From: Bubalus kerabau
Taxonomy: Eukaryota; Chordata; Mammalia; Artiodactyla; Bovidae
Assembly (NCBI RefSeq): GCF_029407905.1
Contig: NC_073627.1
Coordinates: 132,507,697 to 132,571,696 of the forward strand
Length of the DNA: 64,000 nt
Reading direction: 5' to 3'
Part shown: positions 23,406 to 35,329 of the stretch, in pieces
Layout of the letters: every line of letters begins with the position of its first letter
How positions within the stretch are numbered: position 1 is the stretch's first letter
Program-made: the position numbers and the translations under genes
The notes under the pieces: generated by a model
Told to the model about the DNA's origin: nothing
The model's input: the letters and a program-made list of their open reading frames with translations, nothing else
The model's database searches: none

Positions 23406-24145
23406 AAGTAAAAGTAATTGCATTTTAAATATCTTCTGTTATATCCCCTGAAACAAAACTTATCCAGGTAGGACTCAAACATTAATATACAATTCTCCCT
23501 CCATATCATTCAAAGAACATTTTAATTTGTTTAATTAGATTATGGAAATGTAAGTCAGTTGCAAACTCTGCTTGGTGAGTAGAAGTAAACTACTCTCCAT
23601 TCTTTGCTACCTCAAAGTGAGGTAATTACTTCTAGAGCTGGGTGATTGGACTGGGTTAGGCCAGCTACATACCTGCTCAGATTGGATCTGCCTGCATTTA
23701 TTAAGATACCAGGTTTCTCCAGACAACTAGTGAAATATTCAGACATTTTAAAGTGCTGATGAAATCTATGTAAGAATGTCATTATTTCCATTTCTGTATC
23801 AATTACTTTTATTTTTGTAATGAGTGAGGAATATGACCTTCATCTTGTAACTCCAAAAACAAAAACTATAAATATTATTTATAATGCATATCCAAAAGGA
23901 ATAACTTTCTTGTTAAAATTTAAATTAAGTCTTAATCCTAAATCATTCTGATTTATTTTTAATGACAAAACTTCACTATAATGTCAAAGTTAAGTGAAAA
24001 TAAATCAACTTAAATGTGATTAATATTTACAAAGTAGGAACCAAAGTTCAAAATTTTGCAGATTATAATAGTTGGTGCCCTTTTATTAGAGAGAACAAAG
24101 ATAAACGTCAAATTGATGATAGAACAAAGATGTGGTCCTTAGAGT
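23406..24145 (+). other. CNTNAP3 intron, no feature seen
   Basis: AT-rich intron without recognised repeats or exons. Confidence 0.5.
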
Positions 24146-24149
24146 TTTA

Positions 24150-24346
24150 TTGCCTGCGTGTGTGTGTGTGCTCAGTCATTCAGTCATGTCTGACTTGTTG
24201 GGACCTCATGAACTGTAGCTGGCCAGGGTCTTCTGTCTATGGGATTTCCCTGGCAAGAATACTGGAGTGGGTTGCCATTCTCAGGAATTGAATCCATGTC
24301 TTCTGCGTCTCCAGCATTGGCAGGCAGATTCTTTGCCACTGAACAG
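24150..24346 (-). repeat. Bov-tA SINE
   Basis: Antisense SINE starting in a short TG run and ending with the ctttgccactgaacag head. The flanks agagttttattgc and agagttgtattgc may be a target-site duplication with one change. Confidence 0.88.
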
Positions 24347-25905
24347 AGTTGTATTGCTTTTGCTAAACATCATTAGCAAGATGTACAAAGTAAATTACTC
24401 TAGTGTCACTCCCCTGAGAAATCCTTTTTGGCTCCTGATACATGGGAGCGAAGCACAGAAGGTCTTAGGGACAGAAGGGTTCAGTTTACTGGACCCTACA
24501 ATGTACTTGAACCTGCCTTCCATCTGTATGGCAGCTGGTGGCTGTGTGGTTTGTCAGTTACTGAGTACCTAGACCTCCAGTGTATTGTTCCTGAAAGAAC
24601 TATCAGACTTTTAAAAAATTGTTCATAGACTTCACCTCTGTATGAAATATTTGATCTGTTTAAAGGATTATCCCAATGGGTGAATTTCTTCATATTCTGC
24701 ATTTTGCATTTTTATTTTCTACCCTGTAAACAAAGGAAGCACTAAGAAAGGAGTATTAACCTAATCAATATTCAAACCTGGTAAACCAGAGATCACAGAG
24801 GATTTCTTGCCAAGCGATCTATGCTGTGGATGGGCAGATGGATGGATAGAGAAAGATACAGACGTGTAGACAGAGACACAGACACAGGCACGAGCACTTG
24901 TCAAAAACACATTTACACTGGAGTTGCTGATAGGAAGGTTATGGAAGCCATCAGATGCATTCTTCAAATTATCTCAATCTCTTCAGCTAGAGGGTGGAGA
25001 TGGAAGTTATTCTAGGATCCCACCAAACCTCACAAAACAAAAACAAGGTAGAGTTAGAGGTGATCAATCACATACAGAAAATCCTGGATGTATAGTGGGT
25101 CAGTGTAATGGTGACAATCATCATATAATCAAGTGGTTTGATCACTGTTACTGAGTTAGTGGTCCCTGACGCTAAAATTGGACATGATATAGCTCTTAGA
25201 ACAAAGCTCTATGACTATACATAAAAATAATTAAAGTAACTCTGTTATTGGTTCTCACATGAGATGGAAAATATATTGAAAGCAATGAATATTCTACTTA
25301 TGAATAAATATTTAAGAATATTCATAGAGTAATAAATATGCTACCTCTTCTCAGCTAAGGAGTCTGAGTTCCTGATAGCATGTGCTCAGGAATCTTTGTG
25401 ACCAATTGCATCCAACCAAGCTTCAAGTTTGTTGGGCTCCATCACACTTGCTTAAGTCTGTCCTAGAGTATAATAAAGAAACTTCATTTTGCAATACAAA
25501 TTTTGATTTACATAGCTAAACACTAACATGTATTTCCTTACATTTATTAATTGGAAATACTAATTAATGGCTGTGCCAATCATCTTAAAACTATATTGAC
25601 TAGTTAATGTTCCTTTTTGCCTGTTTCAGAATGGATTGGATATTTATTCTTCACTAATGTGATATAACTTGACTTAACATCCCTATGGCTTAGCTTGATG
25701 GTGCATTAAAATAATCCATGAAACTTTCAAAATAATACTGATACCCCAGCCTCCCACCCAAAATTCTGTTATCGTCTACTATGTAGCCAAGGTTGAGAAC
25801 AACTGGCAAAGTTAATGTCTTCAATACTTAAAACATTTCCAACATGAGAAATGTTTTACTTTCCATATAACTGAATGTTACTAATATTTCTACAGATTTT
25901 TATAA
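24347..25905 (+). other. CNTNAP3 intron, no feature seen
   Basis: Unique-looking intron with only short chance open frames and a few ATGG/GACA-like simple repeats near 24825-24890. Confidence 0.5.
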
Positions 25906-25909
25906 TATA

Positions 25910-26460
25910 GTATATTAGTTATCAATTGCTGCATGACAAATCACCTATTTAGCAACTTAACACAACCCTTGTGTGTTATTCCTCAGTTTATATGGGTCAG
26001 GAGTTTGGACACATTTCAACTAGGTCCTCTGCTTAGGGTCTCACAATCCTGAAATGAATGTGTGTCATTTGGGATCTTGGGCTGGGGTCACATTTGACGT
26101 TTCCACTGGGGATGGAGCCTTTTTCACTTGCATAGATTGTTGGCTGCATTCAGTGTCTTGCAGCTGTAGCACTGAGAGCTTCTGAATTTTCACTGGTTCA
26201 TAGACAAGTGTTCCTTGTCATGTGGTGGTTTCCCAGCATGGCTCTTGCCAGCTCATAACCAGCAGGAAGAAGGAGACTCCAAGAGTACAGGTGCTACAGT
26301 CTTATGTAACGTAATCATGTAATCATGTACAAATAATCAGGTACAGACCGTCAACTTTGTCATATTGTACTAGTTAGAAGCAAGTCACAAGGGGATCACA
26401 CAAGAGTGTAGACCCCCAGAGGCAACAATCACTTAAGACTCTCTTGGTCTCATAGACATA
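25910..26460 (+). repeat. Ancient mammalian repeat (MER/LTR type, family not named)
   Basis: Begins tattagttatcaattgctgc and contains ggtcctctgcttagggtctc and gttagaagcaagtcacaagg. The same family recurs at about 29085-29860, so it is a dispersed element and not unique sequence. Confidence 0.6.
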
Positions 26461-26544
26461 GATGAAATATACACCACATTATTGTAGTTCAACTGTATAT
26501 CAGCATAACAGTTTAATCAAATTTTCATTAAAACACATAGAAAT

Positions 26545-27000
26545 TTGGCCACTTGATGCAAAAAGCTGACTCATTGGAAGAGACTCTGATGCTAGGAAAG
26601 ATTGAGGTGAAAAGAAAAATGCGGCAGCAGAGGATGAGACTGTTAGATAGCATCATTAACTCAATGGACATAAATTTGAGCTCCCTGGTGACTCAGATGG
26701 TAAAGAAGCTGCCTGCAATGCAGGAGACCTGGGTTAGATCCCTGGGTTGGGAAGATCCCCTGGAGGAGGGTATGGCAACCCACTCCAGTATTCTTGCCTG
26801 GAGAATCTCCATGAACAGAGGAGCCTGGCAGGCTATACAGTCCATAGGGTCTCAAAAGAGTCGGACACAACTGGGTAACTAAGCACACTAGGAGATAGAT
26901 AAGCCCACTAGAAGGATAGAGGAACCTGGCACACTGCAGTCCATGCTCTCACAAAGTATCGGTCACAACTTAGCAATTGCAAAACAACAACAACAAAGCA
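26545..27000 (+). repeat. BovB 3' end split by a SINE
   Basis: BovB text (ggccacttgatgcaaaaagc to caatggacataaatttgag) stops at a SINE and resumes after it (aggagatagataagc... to a cacaacttagcaattgc, aacaacaacaac tail). Confidence 0.88.
26681..26889 (+). repeat. Bov-tA SINE nested in BovB
   Basis: Sense SINE from gctccctggtgactcagatg to cggacacaactgggtaacta, inserted within the BovB 3' end. Confidence 0.92.
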
Positions 27001-27328
27001 TTTAATCGCTCTATAATAGGGCTACACAGTCTATACCTTTTAAAAATAAAAACCTGCTTACTCAGTTAGCCATGCAGGCATGACCTAAGAGGCCTATGGT
27101 GTTTCTGCACTTTAGTGTGAAGGCATTAACTGGAATCCAATCAGATATGTCTTTGGAATTAAGGCATAAAATCTCTGTGTCTGAAGTTTGCATGGACTTA
27201 GAAGTAACCTTAATGTTATAATATTACTTGGTTTCAAATTTTCTGATGATAAATGGTGCTAGGGTAGATTCTAGTTAAGCTGACATTTACGGTTTATAAT
27301 CTGACTTTGTATTTTCCCTTCTCTCTAG

Positions 27329-27522
27329 GTGTGATAGCGGTTGTGATCTTTATTTTGCTCTGCATCACTGCCATTGCTATACGCATTTATCAGCAGAGAT
27401 GGCTATACCAAAAAAACGAAACAAATATTCCAAAAACTGGAGACAATGCTGAAACTGCTCTGAAAAGTGAGATCAACATGCAATGTACAGTCAATGAAAG
27501 CCAGAAAGAGTATTTCTTCTGA
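27329..27522 (+). CDS. CNTNAP3: CNTNAP3 last coding exon: TM helix and cytoplasmic tail
   Basis: This exon opens after the ttctctctag acceptor and reads to a TGA at 27520-27522. It first encodes a hydrophobic helix (VIAVVIFILLCITAIAI) followed by RIYQQRW, a basic stop-transfer and cytoplasmic start where Caspr proteins bind protein 4.1-type adaptors. The rest is a short tail ending NESQKEYFF, whose last four residues look like a C-terminal PDZ-binding motif. The tail has the ALKSEINMQ block shared with CNTNAP3/CNTNAP4-type family members and differs from the EWLI end known for CNTNAP2. The frame is intact and joins in phase with the previous exon, so this end of the gene is probably functional. 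Confidence 0.9.
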
Positions 27523-28890
27523 TCTGCTATTGTGATTTGCTGATTACTAAGATGATGTGACTTTCTTGCTAAGCCAGGGGCTCCCAGTGGATGAAACCCA
27601 CCTGTTGTCCTTCTGGGACAGGCAGTGGCGGTCCAGTGCCATCAGCTTGCTCACAAACAGTCCCTGGAGGCTCTGCTCAGTGCTCCTTCCTGATCCATTT
27701 ATGTAACAGTGACTTTGGTGTGCTCATTAATCACTGATTGGCAGTTTCTGACTGTTCTGACTTGATCTTCTAAAAGGCAAATGTATTTTACATAATTACT
27801 TCGGGTTTTAAGTGAGAAGAAGGATTCAAGCTGTGGCCATAGTCTCTTAAAAATACAACATGGAAGTTTATCAACATTGGACTCTAATGTTTTGTGTTAC
27901 ATGGAAACCTACAGTAAGCTTCCTTTATCAATCACTTGCTGACATTTTTAAACCAGGAAGTGCTTCTCAGATGGCCTTCAGCTGCATTTCCATATTCCTG
28001 TGAACCAGAGCCCATTGGCCAAACACCTGAGAAAACATTTTTTGGCTGATTGTTTTTCCTTTTGTGTCTTTTAAATCAATTTTGATATATTTTAACAATG
28101 AAATGAGTGTTGAATATCAGCTATGAATTTCTACTATTAAGTTCAGATGTGAAACAGAGAATTCATGGGTAGAAAAATGTGTAAAGGATTTTAATATGTG
28201 CTAATTTGCTTATTTTCTTTGTGATTTGTCATTATATTCTTTGTAAATTGTAATAAGGATCACCTAGTAATCTCACAGAAATGTTTATTTTCTAACTAAA
28301 TTTGTGCCCATGTATAAATTCCATATTTAACACTGGAAATGTATCCATCCACACCTGAATGAAATATAATCCTAATTTTGTTTTCTTTATGTATGGGATG
28401 GTTAGGTCACTTTTCTTTGCAGTTCTGTGATTTTTTTTCTGGAGGTTATAACAACTCTTTGCTTTTCCTGTGACTGTATGTTCATTTATTAGGGAATAAG
28501 TCACATTTTAAACTAAATCTCTCCATTTCCCTTTCTAAATTTTGAGCTTATCTAGGCAAAACATTGAGTTACCTTCTCACCTACCTACTATTTGGAATAT
28601 TAGTGGAAGAATGCTTATGCTGAGGGAAAATGCAAGCCATACGATCTGAACTAACTGTCATTTCAGGAAAAATTCTAGGATCTTGAGATCTATTTCCAAT
28701 AGAGCACCCCAAATAGGCTAGTTCATTTTAAGTAGGGCATATTTGAACATTAGGAGAGCAAAAAATCATATTAACTATAAGAATTTATCCAGTAACTACT
28801 TTTGTGGCAGTGGTCATTAGATACTCACATGACGTCACCATTTGTATTGAAAAGCCAGTTATAATAAAAATGCACTGCCCTCTCCATATC
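27523..28890 (+). other. CNTNAP3: Probable CNTNAP3 3' UTR
   Basis: Non-repetitive AT-rich sequence follows the stop codon. The first canonical AATAAA in this strand lies about 1.3 kb downstream. The true end is unverified, and alternative polyadenylation sites are possible. Confidence 0.5.
28863..28868 (+). promoter_or_regulatory. CNTNAP3: Candidate polyadenylation signal
   Basis: First AATAAA after the CNTNAP3 stop codon, with a TG-rich stretch (ttttgtgtgtata) about 100 bases downstream. The spacing to that stretch is longer than usual, so support is moderate. Confidence 0.45.
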
Positions 28891-29084
28891 CCACCTGCCA
28901 TGTGCCTGCTAGGTACTAACTTTGACCACAGAAAGATCACTTGGAATTAGATGCGTTTTACCTTGCTATTACCTTTTGTGTGTATACCTACTTTTCTGTG
29001 TTCTTTTTAATGAATGGGAAAAGATATCCTCTATATTGTTTTTTCTCAAACATTTTTTCTTATATTTTCTTATATTAATTTTCT

Positions 29085-29860
29085 ATAAGGTATAAAAAGC
29101 TACTACACATTTAACACAATACACATTTATTATCGTATAGTTTCTGTGAGTCAGGAGCTAGGCATGAGTTTACTGAGACTTTTGCAAGGTTGCAGTCAAG
29201 TGTCTGTCAGGGCTGTGTTCACATACGGAAAGTCAGTCAGGAAGGGATCTGCCTCCTTGCTCCCACGATTATTGACAGCACTTCATTCCTTACTGCTGGA
29301 GGACTTATGAAAGCTTGCTTCTTCAAGGCTAGTGGAGGAGAGACTCTAGAGCAAGTACGCTAGCAAGAGGGAGTCTTATTTAAGGTAAATATGATCATAG
29401 GAATGACATCTCCCAATTTGCCATAGTCTGTTGGTTAGAAGGGTTTCCCTGGTAGCTCAACTGGTAAAGAATCTGCCTGCAATGCCAGAGATCCAGATTC
29501 TATTCCTGGATTGGGAAGATAACCTGGAGAAGGGATAGGCTGCCCACCAGGGCTTCCCTGGTGACTTAGATGTAAAGAATCTGCCTGCAATGCGGAAACC
29601 TGGGTTCAATCCCTGGGTTGGGAAGACCTCCTGGAGGAGGGCATGGCAACCCACTCCAGTATTCTTGCCTAGAACATCCCCAAGGACAGAGAAGCCTGGT
29701 GGGTTACAGTCCATGGGGTCACAAACAGCTGGACATGACTGAGCGACTAAGCACACACATTGGTTAGAACAAGTCACTAGTCCCACACATACTAAGGGGA
29801 GGGATTATATCAAGACTTAACAAGCTGAGATCATGGAGACCACTTTAAAGTCTATTTGCC
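29085..29860 (+). repeat. Ancient mammalian repeat, second copy, with SINE insert
   Basis: Same family as at 25910: ttctgtgagtcaggagctag, then ggttagaa-SINE-caagtcactagtcc, and gggagggattatatcaagac at the end. Confidence 0.6.
29431..29769 (+). repeat. Bov-tA SINE dimer flanked by one target-site duplication
   Basis: Two heads are present: gggtttccctggtagctcaa and, about 110 bases later, gggcttccctggtgacttag. Only the second continues to the full tail. The direct repeat ttggttagaa occurs at 29431-29440 and 29760-29769, outside both units, so the pair moved as one. Confidence 0.9.
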
Positions 29861-30540
29861 ATAATACTGTATCTATACTGATGTTTATTTAAATGATGAA
29901 AGAAGTTTAGGATCTCAATATAGCAATATATAAAGGACTACTTTGGTAAATGGCGTGTGTAGACTTTTCCCAAAGGTCTGTGTAGTTTGGGGAAGGATTC
30001 AACATAAAAATTATAGGGTCCATTAAACACATAGCTGAGTATAAACATCATTAAATTACTGCAACTTTAACAAGTGATCACCTTATGTTCCAAAAGAATG
30101 CATCACTTTGGTACCTGAAATTTTACAGATTTCTAGATAGTGAAATCCACTGCACTCTGATCTCTTTTCTAAAGGGCAAACTTTAAAATATTTTTACTGA
30201 ATTTCGGTGATGCACCATCCACATTCCCTGACTGATTTGTAAACTTTTCCTGCTTACTTGTTAATTAAAAAAAAAAACAAAAACACTTTTGAATTAAATT
30301 AGAAAAATATTTTTAAGAGTTGAATGAAATTTGAATTATGAAATTATATTGTTTCTCCCCTAAAATATTAAAAAATGTGTGAATGTATGCATTCTGTACT
30401 GGTGTGTATTTTCCTTTATCTCTACTTATTCTCTATATAGGGAATACTGTGATCTGTTAATATTATTTATGATGGTATTTAACTTGTCATATGAAAAGTG
30501 AAACACAAAGTAGTTGATACTTACTGACTGCTACAAATCG
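29861..30540. other. Intergenic, no feature seen
   Basis: AT-rich sequence with short A-runs. Nothing was recognised. Confidence 0.5.
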
Positions 30541-30762
30541 GGGCTTTTCCAGGTGGTGCTAGTGGTAAAGAGCCCACCTGCCAATGCAGGAGACTTAAGA
30601 GGTGCGGGTTCGATCCCTGGGCTAGGAAGATGCCCTGGATGAGGGCATGGCAATCCATTCTAGTATTCTTGCCCAGGGCCATGGACAGAGGAGCCTGGTG
30701 GGCTAAAGTCCCTAGTGTCACAAAGAGTCAGACACAAGTGAATCGACTTAGTACTCACGCAC
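30541..30762 (+). repeat. Bov-tA SINE
   Basis: Sense SINE with an intact B-box-like ggttcgatccc and the taagaggtgcg head variant. Confidence 0.92.
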
Positions 30763-32130
30763 AAATTAAAATACCTATAAATGCAGATATTTCAAACTTT
30801 GCCAGAGAACTACAATTTAACAGTCAGTAAGTTATTTGTTGAATGTTTGTACTCAAAACTGGTTAAATGTGATTTTCCCCAAACTGTTGGTTTCTAGAGC
30901 ACTAATTACAGATGTCAGTTGCAGACAGTTCAAAGATAATAAGTCCTCAAGTTTTATTTTCAAATAGAAAGGGAAAATAGCATATAACTAACACTCATTA
31001 TTAAAACTAGAACTTAGGAATTCTTGTTTACCTCATTATGAAGTAAAACCCTCCCCCCCATTACCTCCTCAGTATTATTTAGTAACTTTGACAAATATAT
31101 TGGGACATTTATACGATAGAAGCACTTTCCATCTAATATATATTAAATCCAACTATGCAGTTGGATTATCAAACCATGCTTTAAACAAAGAGGATGAAAT
31201 GGACATATGTTAAATAAAAACATATATAGTGGGTTACTTAATTCTACTGTTTTGCAATCTATGTACAACAATGTTTGAGTCCCTCCATGCCTTGAATAGA
31301 TCCTGGCTGTCTTTTTCCCTTTTTAAGTGTGGCTTATGGTAAATGGCAACATGGAGGAAAGAATAAAAAAGAAAGTGATAGACATGAAATGCCCTACACA
31401 TGAAGTGGAAGGGGACTTGGATTTGGTGTTTATGTGTACCGACAGCCAAATGGGAACCCATGGGCATGTTTACAGGTTGAAGGAGATTGATAGATTTTAT
31501 GCACATTGAAAATAACTTACTACTTCAGTTGAACAAAAATATTATTAATGGGATAGATCTATGGACTACCTAAACATACATGCAATTACTACCACTTTTC
31601 GAGAGGATGAAAGTATTCATAAACACTGGTTTAGCAAATTTAAATTCAGAGAAAGAATTGAGGTTTTATAAGAAAAAATTCTTATTCTCAGAATTAGAGA
31701 GATTGTCTATTGACAGGAGAATCATCAAATATCCTTCCATCTGATCCTTAGCTTGAGTCTAAGTTGCTTCTTCCAAAGTAACATCATTAATTTGTAGTTA
31801 AGTCTGGTTATCTGAGCCTTGCTTTGCTATACAAGTTTTCATGGGTGCAGCTTCTGCTAGTTTTTGCTGCAAATTTCATCAGAACATCAGCCTTTAGTAT
31901 GTGCTATAATTCAAGTACAAGTATGGGTTTTGTTTTAGGATGATAGGTATGTGTGACTGAGGTGTATGGCAGGATTTATCATACATAGATCACATTGCTG
32001 GGAAAATAAGCTGAATTGCTACTTACTATGAAACTTCTGTTTCAAAATTACTAGTAATGCAATACATTCGCCAACCTTTGATTATGACTGAAAAATGATG
32101 CATATTCCATTTATTTTATCATTATTTGTG
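30763..32130. other. Intergenic, no gene recognised
   Basis: Unique-looking. A 60-codon open frame at 31327-31509 and its antisense shadow have no recognisable domain. Confidence 0.45.
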
Positions 32131-32135
32131 TTGTG

Positions 32136-32288
32136 TACTGTGCTGTGCTTAGTTGCTCAGTCGTGCCTGACTCTTTCTTACCCCATGGACTGTAGCCTGC
32201 CAGGTTCCTCTGTCCATGAGATTCTCCAGGCAAGAACATTGGAGTGGGTTGCCATGCCCTCTTCCAGGGGTCTTTCCTGACCCAGTGT
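32136..32288 (-). repeat. Bov-tA SINE, truncated head
   Basis: Antisense SINE tail and core (ttgctcagtcgtgcctgact, ccaggcaagaacattggagt) ending at gacccagtg, where an LTR-like sequence begins. Confidence 0.88.
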
Positions 32289-32628
32289 TAAGTATTACCA
32301 AATAGAAGTTTGTGTGTCCAATGCCCAGTAAGACCAACAAACCAAAGTTCTGGAGCAGAGAGAGGTTTATTGCAAGGTCATGCAAGGAGATGGGTGGCTC
32401 ATTCCCACACCCCATCCCAACCCCATCCCCCCAAAAAAACCCAGATCCCTGAAGGGTTTCAGAAAAGCATTTTTAAAGGCAAGTTGAAGGAGGGGCATGG
32501 TTAGTTATTGCAAACTGCTTGGTGTCATAATCCTTTGTTCTTGAAACTCCCCGCGTAGGTCAGGTCATGATGTTCCTTTAAACCTCTAGCAATACAAATG
32601 CTATTCCCTATTTTGCAACTTTTTATCT
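32289..32628 (-). repeat. Bovine ERV solo LTR
   Basis: LTR text on the minus strand: gagagaggtttattgcaagg gives an AATAAA signal on that strand, and ggcatggttagttattgcaa and gtcatgatgttcctttaaac belong to a common bovine class I LTR. No internal viral sequence is attached. Confidence 0.65.
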
Positions 32629-32704
32629 CTATATAAATGGATAAGTGTTGTATTCTTTAAGGTCAGAGCCATGAGAATATATGCTATCCTGTATATTTCA
32701 GGCT

Positions 32705-32818
32705 ATGCTGCTGCTGCTGCTAAGTCGCTTCAGTCGTGTCCGACTCTGTGAGACCCCAGAGACGGCAGCCCACCAGGCTTCCCCCTCCCTGGGATTCTCC
32801 AGGCAAGAACACTGGAGA
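32705..32818 (-). repeat. Bov-A SINE fragment
   Basis: Antisense monomer beginning with a CTG-repeat tail (gctgctgctgctaagtcgct) and cut in the core at gaacactggagaa. Confidence 0.9.
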
Positions 32819-33084
32819 AGTAGCATCTTTTTACAAAAGATGCAGAGCCAGAGTGACTAAGCACAGCCAACAGAGCACAAAGGAACAGATCTAATACAGA
32901 GCTGGATTTGTTTTTCTCTATTACAAGAGGATGAGATGCTGGATTCAGAGTTTATCATTGACTTTGTAAACACTAATTCTCAGATCTAAACCTGCCTTTA
33001 TATTTGAAAGGTGAAATCTTATAATCTACCAAGACAAGAAATTTCTTAACATGGAACATCTATAACTGAATGTAGTACTTTGTA

Positions 33085-33270
33085 TCACTAATCTTTGACT
33101 TTAATTCTTAAAACCAATCAATGGTGTACAATATTTATAATTGTCTTCTTCTTTACAGATCAGAAAATCTGCAGCACAAGGGCTTTCATTGCTTAGATAA
33201 GTGTCACACAGATAATAAATTACTGACGGAGAGTAGAATGCAGGTTTTGACACTTCCAACAGTTGACTTG
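33085..33270 (-). repeat. MIR SINE fragment (probable)
   Basis: The order tttacagatcagaaaatctg, then gtcacacagataataaatta and agtagaatgcaggttttgac follows the antisense MIR core (acagatgaggaaactgag, then cacacagctagtaag). Confidence 0.55.
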
Positions 33271-33398
33271 CTCTCATTTTCTGAAGCAAGTAAATATAAT
33301 CCATGGCTAGATTTCTCTTTTGTTTGAAGATATGATTTATATGTCTAAAAATATGAAATTCAAACTATTCTGCCTAAAAACACACTTGCACAGTCACA

Positions 33399-33399
<1 letters not shown>

Positions 33400-33433
<34 letters not shown>
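33400..33433. repeat. (AC)n microsatellite
   Basis: Uninterrupted AC run of about 17 units, preceded by related cacacc-type sequence. Confidence 0.97.
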
Positions 33434-33435
<2 letters not shown>

Positions 33436-33472
33436 ACATGAAGGTGTCAGATCTGTGTTTTTAATGTTTCCT

Positions 33473-33742
33473 AGAAGGCAATGGCACCCCACTCCAGTAC
33501 TCTTGCCTGGAAAATCCCATGGATGGAGGAGCGTGGTAGGCTCCAGTCCATGGGGTCACTAAGAGTTGGACACGACTGAGCAACTTCACTTTCACTTTTC
33601 ACTTTCATGCATTGGAGAAGGAAATGGCAACCCGCTCCAGTGTTCTTGCCTGGAGAATCCCAGGGACGGTGGAGCCTGATGGGCTGCCATCTATGGGGTC
33701 GCACAGAGTCGGACACGACTGAAGTGACTTAGCAGCAGCAGA
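33473..33742 (+). repeat. Bov-A2 SINE
   Basis: Sense dimer with both halves and the cttcactttcacttttcact linker, ending in an agcagcagcag tail. Confidence 0.94.
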
Positions 33743-34009
33743 ATGTTTTATGTGTATAGAGAAATAATACTGGTGTTTTCTTTAATTCTCAATATTTTAA
33801 CCACATATGAATCCATCAAGTAGAATTTTTCTGAACATCATATACACAAATACACAATACACAAATTAGTTTGTAAATATTAGTTTTATAAATAAAATTA
33901 CTTTAAAAATTGCTTTATAAATAAAATCAGGCTGACTAAAGCCATCATCAAATTACCTTAAGTATTTTATTAGTTAGAATGTTTAATCTGTCAGTTTCTC
34001 TAAATTTTT

Positions 34010-34317
34010 AAATTAACCTTGCTGCTGCTGCTGCTGCTAAGTCGCTTCAGTCGTGTCCGACTCTATGCGACCCCATAGACAGACGGAGGCAGCCCGCTAG
34101 GCTGCCCCGTCCCTGGGATTCTCCAGGCAAGAACACTGGAGTGGGTTGCCATTTCCTTCTCCAATGCATGAAAGTGAAAAGTGAAAGTGAAGTCACTCAG
34201 TCGTTTCCGACTCTTAGCGACCCCATGGACTGCAGCCTATCAGGCTCCTCCATCCATGGGATTTTCCAGGCAAGAGTACTGGAGTGGGGTGCCATTGCCT
34301 TCTCCAAAATTAACCTT
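34010..34317 (-). repeat. Bov-A2 SINE with target-site duplication
   Basis: Antisense dimer flanked by aaattaacctt at 34010-34020 and 34307-34317. The first half carries a small extra segment (acagacggaggcagcccgct). Confidence 0.94.
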
Positions 34318-35329
34318 AAAACCAGAAAAAAAGAATACTCAAATTAAGAAGTGATTTGAAAATTTTGGTAACATTTACGCCCAATCCATTACAAAACCAT
34401 TGATAATGGGGTTTAATTCTTTTGTATTGTTTTCAATGTATCTGCTTTGCTGAAGTTTACAGCAATACATATGTTCATACCTTCTAGCAGATTTAACAAT
34501 TTGCTACACCTAAAATAAAAATACATTCTCTCAAACAAGCCAGGGTGGAAGCTTTCAGCTGCCAGCCAAGGATTCTCGGCTGGGATGAGCACTGGATGCC
34601 TCTTTCAGTATCTGTGAAGAGACTGTGAATTAATTATCTTGCCATGCTGTTTGACCTGATATCTATTTAGTTAATTTATGTGAATTTCAGAACCTCTGTT
34701 TTGAGGGCAGAAATTACTTTTTAAGAAAATGTATCATAATTCCATTTATTCAGCCTTTCCTACTGTTACACATAAGCCAATAAAAATTTCTTAAATACAG
34801 AGATCAACTAAATTAAGGAGAAAAATTATTAATTTTTATTCTAATTCTAATTAGAATTATTTGTACAATAATTTTAGAAAAACAGCTATATTTTATCTCC
34901 TTAATATCAAACTTTCATTTAATCGATCTTACAGTCTCAACTTGTTCCAAAGACCTGTAATTACTATGATAAGTGATATTCTCATGGCTGATCCAATTGT
35001 ATGGTGTCCCCTGACTCCATTGTTCTTCCAGAATTATTCCAGATATTTTTTTTAAACAATCCTTGCTTTCTGTCAGCAACATGATGTTCCATCATGTCTT
35101 GCTTTTCTCTAAGACATGAAATTATCTACCCTTAAGGAGTTCTCTTTCCATTTAGTAAATTATTGGAAACCCAAATAAAAACAATAAGGTACATATGAAA
35201 ATGTTTCTCATGTATACTGTGGGAAGATAGGATTGTCAGAGCACTTTGGAGACAAGATTGGAAAGAATATTTTAAGGTAATCAATTTAAAGTAATTGTCC
35301 CAGTTTTATTAGTGGATTTGGAGAGAGGG
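34318..35329. other. Intergenic, no gene; short palindrome
   Basis: AT-rich. It includes an 18-bp perfect palindrome (taattctaattagaatta at 34842-34859), which is not unusual at this base composition. Confidence 0.5.

Noticed and set aside
31327..31509. 60-codon open frame with a hydrophilic peptide
   Set aside because: No homology recognised, and a similar-sized antisense frame overlaps it.
33391..33433. Repeat array that could be mistaken for a CRISPR-like array
   Set aside because: It is an AC dinucleotide microsatellite with no spacers.
34842..34859. 18-bp perfect palindrome
   Set aside because: AT-rich palindromes of this size are expected by chance, and no target-site or regulatory context is visible.
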